From Nitrospirota bacterium (GTDB lineage Bacteria > Nitrospirota > Thermodesulfovibrionia > Thermodesulfovibrionales > JdFR-88), in contig JAKAMR010000098.1 of assembly GCA_021812785.1 (NCBI GenBank), positions 1-8,297 on the forward strand: 8,297 nt of DNA, read 5' to 3'. This document shows, in pieces, positions 6,515 through 8,297 of this stretch. A program made the position numbers and the translations under genes. How positions within the stretch are numbered: the first letter of the stretch is position 1; the number at the start of each line of letters is the position of its first letter. The notes beneath the pieces are model-generated. The model was not told where the DNA came from, did not search any database, and saw only the letters and a list, made by a program, of their open reading frames with translations.

Positions 6515-7102
6515 ATGTACATCCTTCTGGCAATAATAATGATGTTTTCAATGGGCGGCAGCGCAAGAGCGCAAAACCATTCTGCTGACACCCCGGTGGC
6601 CCAGTGCCTGAGCTGTCATCCCTTGGCCTTGCCACCGCACCCGCTTGAGTCGGGCGTATCGGTGCCTCCCTCATGGCCTGTAGGCCCTGGTGGGCAGATG
6701 ATCTGTCAGACCTGCCATGACTGCAACGGGATAACATGTTATCCGAGGGAACCGGCGCCTCAATTGTGCCGCGCCTGTCACAACAACTGCTCCCAGGGGA
6801 TGGCGTGCCTGATCAATTCAGCCCATATCGGAAACGCAAGCGACATCGTTAGTATCACGGACCAGTGCCTTCAGTGCCATAACAGTCAGCCCCAGGCTTT
6901 GCGGACCTCGCAGGAGGACCATCCGGTAGATATAAACTACACTACGCAGGCCGGATATAAACAGGTAACTGACCCAAGGGTAGTGCTCTTAAACGGGAAG
7001 ATCACCTGCATTACCTGCCACGACCCTTATCAGACCACCCCGGCCAGGCTGGTCATGCCGAACGATAAAAACCAATTGTGCCTTACGTGCCATGCAAAGT
7101 GA
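6515..7102 (+). CDS. Exported hexahaem c-type cytochrome
   Basis: A 195-residue periplasmic cytochrome c. A hydrophobic N-terminal segment ends at about ARA-Q (residues 17-20), a signal peptidase I type site. Six CXXCH haem-attachment motifs are seen: 31-35, 64-68, 85-89, 118-122, 165-169 and 189-193. H42 (HPL) and H136 (HPV) are positioned like distal haem ligands of multihaem cytochromes; H22 and H104 are further candidates. Four more cysteines (C70, C75, C92, C98) lie outside any haem motif, between or just after haems 2 and 3. The pattern resembles doubled-CXXCH small respiratory cytochromes, but I cannot assign a named family or partner, and no quinol dehydrogenase or oxidoreductase is adjacent. 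The start is uncertain: the ATG at 6515 gives a signal peptide with no positive n-region and a weak ribosome binding site. An in-frame CTG at 6491 would add Arg and Lys. It is the only plus-strand gene here. Confidence 0.92.
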   Translation: MYILLAIIMMFSMGGSARAQNHSADTPVAQCLSCHPLALPPHPLESGVSVPPSWPVGPGGQMICQTCHDCNGITCYPREPAPQLCRACHNNCSQGMACLINSAHIGNASDIVSITDQCLQCHNSQPQALRTSQEDHPVDINYTTQAGYKQVTDPRVVLLNGKITCITCHDPYQTTPARLVMPNDKNQLCLTCHAK

Positions 7103-7139
7103 AATCCTTCAAGTAAAAGTATAAAAGCGCTCCATAGAA

Positions 7140-7207
7140 AATTCCGACTTCTTAAACAAACATATTAAGATAATAGGCGGAATTACGCATATTTAAAGAA
7201 GTAATTC
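7140..7207 (+). repeat. Two overlapping, mutually exclusive hairpins downstream of the cytochrome gene
   Basis: Hairpin A pairs AATTCCG (7140-7146) with CGGAATT (7178-7184), with an inner stem TCTTAA (7150-7155) / TTAAGA (7165-7170) around a nine-base loop. Hairpin B pairs GAATTAC (7180-7186) with GTAATTC (7201-7207) around a 14-base loop. Bases 7180-7184 belong to both, so only one can form at a time. The structure begins 38 bases after the cytochrome stop. No T-run follows hairpin B directly, so it is not a standard terminator. The stems are AT-rich and may be weak. Confidence 0.45.
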
Positions 7208-7278
7208 TCTTGAGCCGGGTTTTTGGATGGCGTTTTGATGTCTTGAAATTTATTATTGTCCGGAACCCGCCACTAAAT

Positions 7279-7305
7279 GTAAGTGGAAACACAAAAAAGT
7301 AAGTG
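7279..7305. repeat. GTAAGTG direct repeat with 20-base spacing
   Basis: GTAAGTG occurs at 7279-7285 and 7299-7305, exactly 20 bases apart (about two helical turns), and the first copy is also the right arm of CCACT-AAATGTA-AGTGG (7270-7286). Regularly spaced short repeats next to an inverted repeat recall the multiple transposase-binding sites at insertion sequence ends (for example IS21 type). No transposase gene or second end is present, so this is at most a remnant. Confidence 0.3.
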
Positions 7306-7342
7306 AGAGAGGTGGCAGGCAAGACAAACTTATCAGCGTATT

Positions 7343-7362
7343 GGCTTTCTGCAGAAAATGCC
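7343..7362. repeat. Imperfect 20-base palindrome
   Basis: A perfect 12-base palindrome TTTCTGCAGAAA (7346-7357) is flanked by GGC on the left and ATGCC on the right, so that the whole reads as a near-complete inverted repeat lacking two bases on the left side. It could be an operator or a cruciform, but no gene close by would be controlled by it. Confidence 0.3.
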
Positions 7363-7538
7363 TGGGATTCGCAATTCCTGCACGGCCATGATTCAATTAA
7401 AAATAGATGCAGAGGGGAATCCATTTTAAACATTAGTTACTGGAAAAATAGGATTTCCGCCTCAGCGAGAATAGTCTCAACGTATCTTGCACGGTATAAA
7501 ATCATTTTTAAGCAGCCTGTTAGATATAAATGCGCCAC

Positions 7539-7568
7539 TTGACTTGGCATCCCGGCAGATATGATAAT
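7539..7568 (+). promoter_or_regulatory. Candidate plus-strand promoter facing the 3' end of mtaB
   Basis: TTGACT (7539-7544), an 18-base spacer and GATAAT (7563-7568) match five of six consensus bases in each hexamer. This is one of the better promoter-like pairs in the window. Transcription would start near 7575 and run into the antisense strand of mtaB. The only downstream frame (from 7611) has a poor ribosome binding site and overlaps mtaB, so a noncoding or antisense RNA is the more likely product, if any. Confidence 0.4.
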
Positions 7569-7716
7569 TTAACATAATATATCTTATCGGACATTCCTTA
7601 TCAACGAGAAATGTTAAGAATCTGTTACAAAACCGTGCCGGAGGCATGTTTCAGCATTGTGGCCTTTGCTTTTGTACGGGGATGGTCAGATTTTGAGCAA
7701 AGGGATTTTATTTTTG

Positions 7717-7739
7717 AATCAAGGGATTATGGCTTGATT
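7717..7739 (-). repeat. Hairpin enclosing the mtaB stop codon
   Basis: AATCAAG and CTTGATT form a perfect 7-base-pair stem around a nine-base loop, and the mtaB TAA (7729-7727) lies in the loop. On the minus strand it is followed by an A-rich stretch and not by a T-run, so it does not look like an intrinsic terminator. It could instead protect the 3' end of the message. Confidence 0.35.
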
Positions 7740-8297
7740 AAAGGCTTTCCGATGGCTATGTCGTGCTTTCTGCCCAGAATGCTTATATCCATACCGCTTC
7801 CGGCCGGCAAATCGCTTTGATGGCCTGTGTTTTCAATGGGAATGAGGACCTTTACATAATTGTCCGTAATACCGGTATAGCCTGCCTGGCCGGCCTCGGG
7901 CAACTCAGGCCCTTCCTCAATTATTACATTAAATTCCTCATTTGCAAGAGAATCCATGAAGATCTCCTTTTTGCGCTGCGCCAATTCCCTTATCACCGAA
8001 GCCCTCTTTTTTTTGACTAGGCCGTCTACCTTGCCAGGAAGACAGGCGGCATCGGTCCCCGGCCGCTCCGAATACGGAAAGACGTGCATGTAAGCCAGCG
8101 GAAGCTCCTCCAGCAGCCGCATTGTGTTTCCGAATTCCTGTTCTCCCTCGCCAGGAAAACCTATGATCACGTCAGTTCCAATTGCAATAAATGGTATTTC
8201 TGAAACCAGTTTATTAACTTTATTTGCAAAAGCTTGCGATTTATAACGCCTTTTCATTAAAGAAAGAACTCTGTCATCACCGCTTTGAAGCGGTATA
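7727..8297 (-). CDS. mtaB: tRNA methylthiotransferase, MtaB type (partial, N-terminus beyond right edge)
   Basis: The C-terminal 189 residues of a MiaB/RimO/MtaB-family radical SAM methylthiotransferase. The frame is open to the right edge, so the N-terminal domain and the CX3CX2C cluster motif are outside the window. The visible part starts in the radical SAM barrel with IPLQSGDDRVLSLMKRRY, then AIGTDVIIGFPGEGEQEF, and HVFPYSERPGTDAA, which are hallmark segments of the family. It continues into a TRAM-like RNA-binding tail with GYTGITDNYVKV. The DNYVKV phrase and overall order match B. subtilis MtaB (YqeV), which converts t6A to ms2t6A at position 37 of tRNAs, better than MiaB or RimO. An internal ATG at 8257 should not be taken as the start, since conserved family sequence continues upstream of it. 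The stop lies inside a small hairpin. Flanked on its 3' side by the gene-poor region. Confidence 0.85.
   Translation of the reverse strand, partial: IPLQSGDDRVLSLMKRRYKSQAFANKVNKLVSEIPFIAIGTDVIIGFPGEGEQEFGNTMRLLEELPLAYMHVFPYSERPGTDAACLPGKVDGLVKKKRASVIRELAQRKKEIFMDSLANEEFNVIIEEGPELPEAGQAGYTGITDNYVKVLIPIENTGHQSDLPAGSGMDISILGRKHDIAIGKPLIKP

Larger units (their letters stand above)
7103..7726. other. Gene-poor, AT-rich, repeat-bearing intergenic region
   Basis: This stretch between the cytochrome and mtaB stop codons holds no gene I can support. Open frames on both strands encode low-complexity or nondescript sequence, lack ribosome binding sites and resemble nothing known. It does contain inverted repeats at 7140-7207, a 20-base-spaced direct repeat at 7279-7305, a palindrome at 7343-7362 and a plus-strand promoter-like pair at 7539-7568. 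It may be the remnant of an eroded mobile element or a region producing a small RNA. Confidence 0.6.

Noticed and set aside
7363..7378. tRNA T-arm-like hairpin around GGGATTCGCAATTCC
   Set aside because: The loop lacks the conserved A of a T-loop, and no matching acceptor, D or anticodon arms surround it.
7152..7433. 93-residue minus-strand frame in the gene-poor region
   Set aside because: No ribosome binding site, no recognisable domain, and it runs through the inverted and direct repeats; more likely a chance frame.
7303..7542. 79-residue plus-strand frame starting at GTG
   Set aside because: No Shine-Dalgarno and no family resemblance; the start sits within the direct repeat.
7611..7820. 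69-residue plus-strand frame downstream of the candidate promoter at 7539-7568
   Set aside because: About half of it is antisense to mtaB, the ribosome binding site is poor and the sequence is unrecognised.
8255..8257. Internal ATG taken as the start of the mtaB fragment
   Set aside because: Conserved family sequence (PLQSG and following residues) continues in frame upstream to the window edge, so the gene is cut by the edge and does not start here.

Overview
The window looks like a piece of chromosome from an anaerobic or microaerophilic Gram-negative bacterium. The diderm envelope is inferred from an RlpA-type lipoprotein with a SPOR domain and an RseC-type membrane protein. Menaquinone made by the futalosine route (MqnE, MqnC) and a secreted six-haem cytochrome c point to a quinone-based respiratory life style. 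This mixture is typical of Nitrospirota (Thermodesulfovibrionia-like) or deltaproteobacterial-type lineages, but that placement is an inference from gene content, not from a marker comparison.

Layout. Nearly everything is on the minus strand. From right to left: the 3' part of a tRNA methylthiotransferase gene (mtaB) enters at the right edge and ends at 7727. A gene-poor stretch of about 620 bases (7103-7726) follows, rich in inverted and direct repeats. The only plus-strand gene, a hexahaem cytochrome c, lies at 6515-7102. It is divergent from hslV-hslU-rlpA, a tightly overlapping minus-strand cluster (6280 down to 3740) encoding the HslUV protease and a septal lipoprotein. After a 150-base intergenic region with a likely promoter comes a 34-residue gene with the best ribosome binding site in the window. 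It overlaps the start of a radical SAM/SPASM protein gene. Then follow an rseC-like gene, mqnE and mqnC, the last running off the left edge.

How the genes work together. HslV and HslU form one ATP-dependent protease. MqnE and MqnC catalyse two radical SAM steps of the same menaquinone pathway, and that quinone could feed electrons towards the periplasmic cytochrome. The item most likely to be undescribed is the pair formed by the tiny 34-residue gene and the radical SAM/SPASM enzyme at 2413-3587. Its layout (strong Shine-Dalgarno, tiny lysine-rich peptide, overlap with a SPASM maturase) is that of a ribosomally made, radical-modified peptide (RiPP) such as the PqqA/PqqE or MftA/MftC pairs, although the peptide itself matches no family I recognise.
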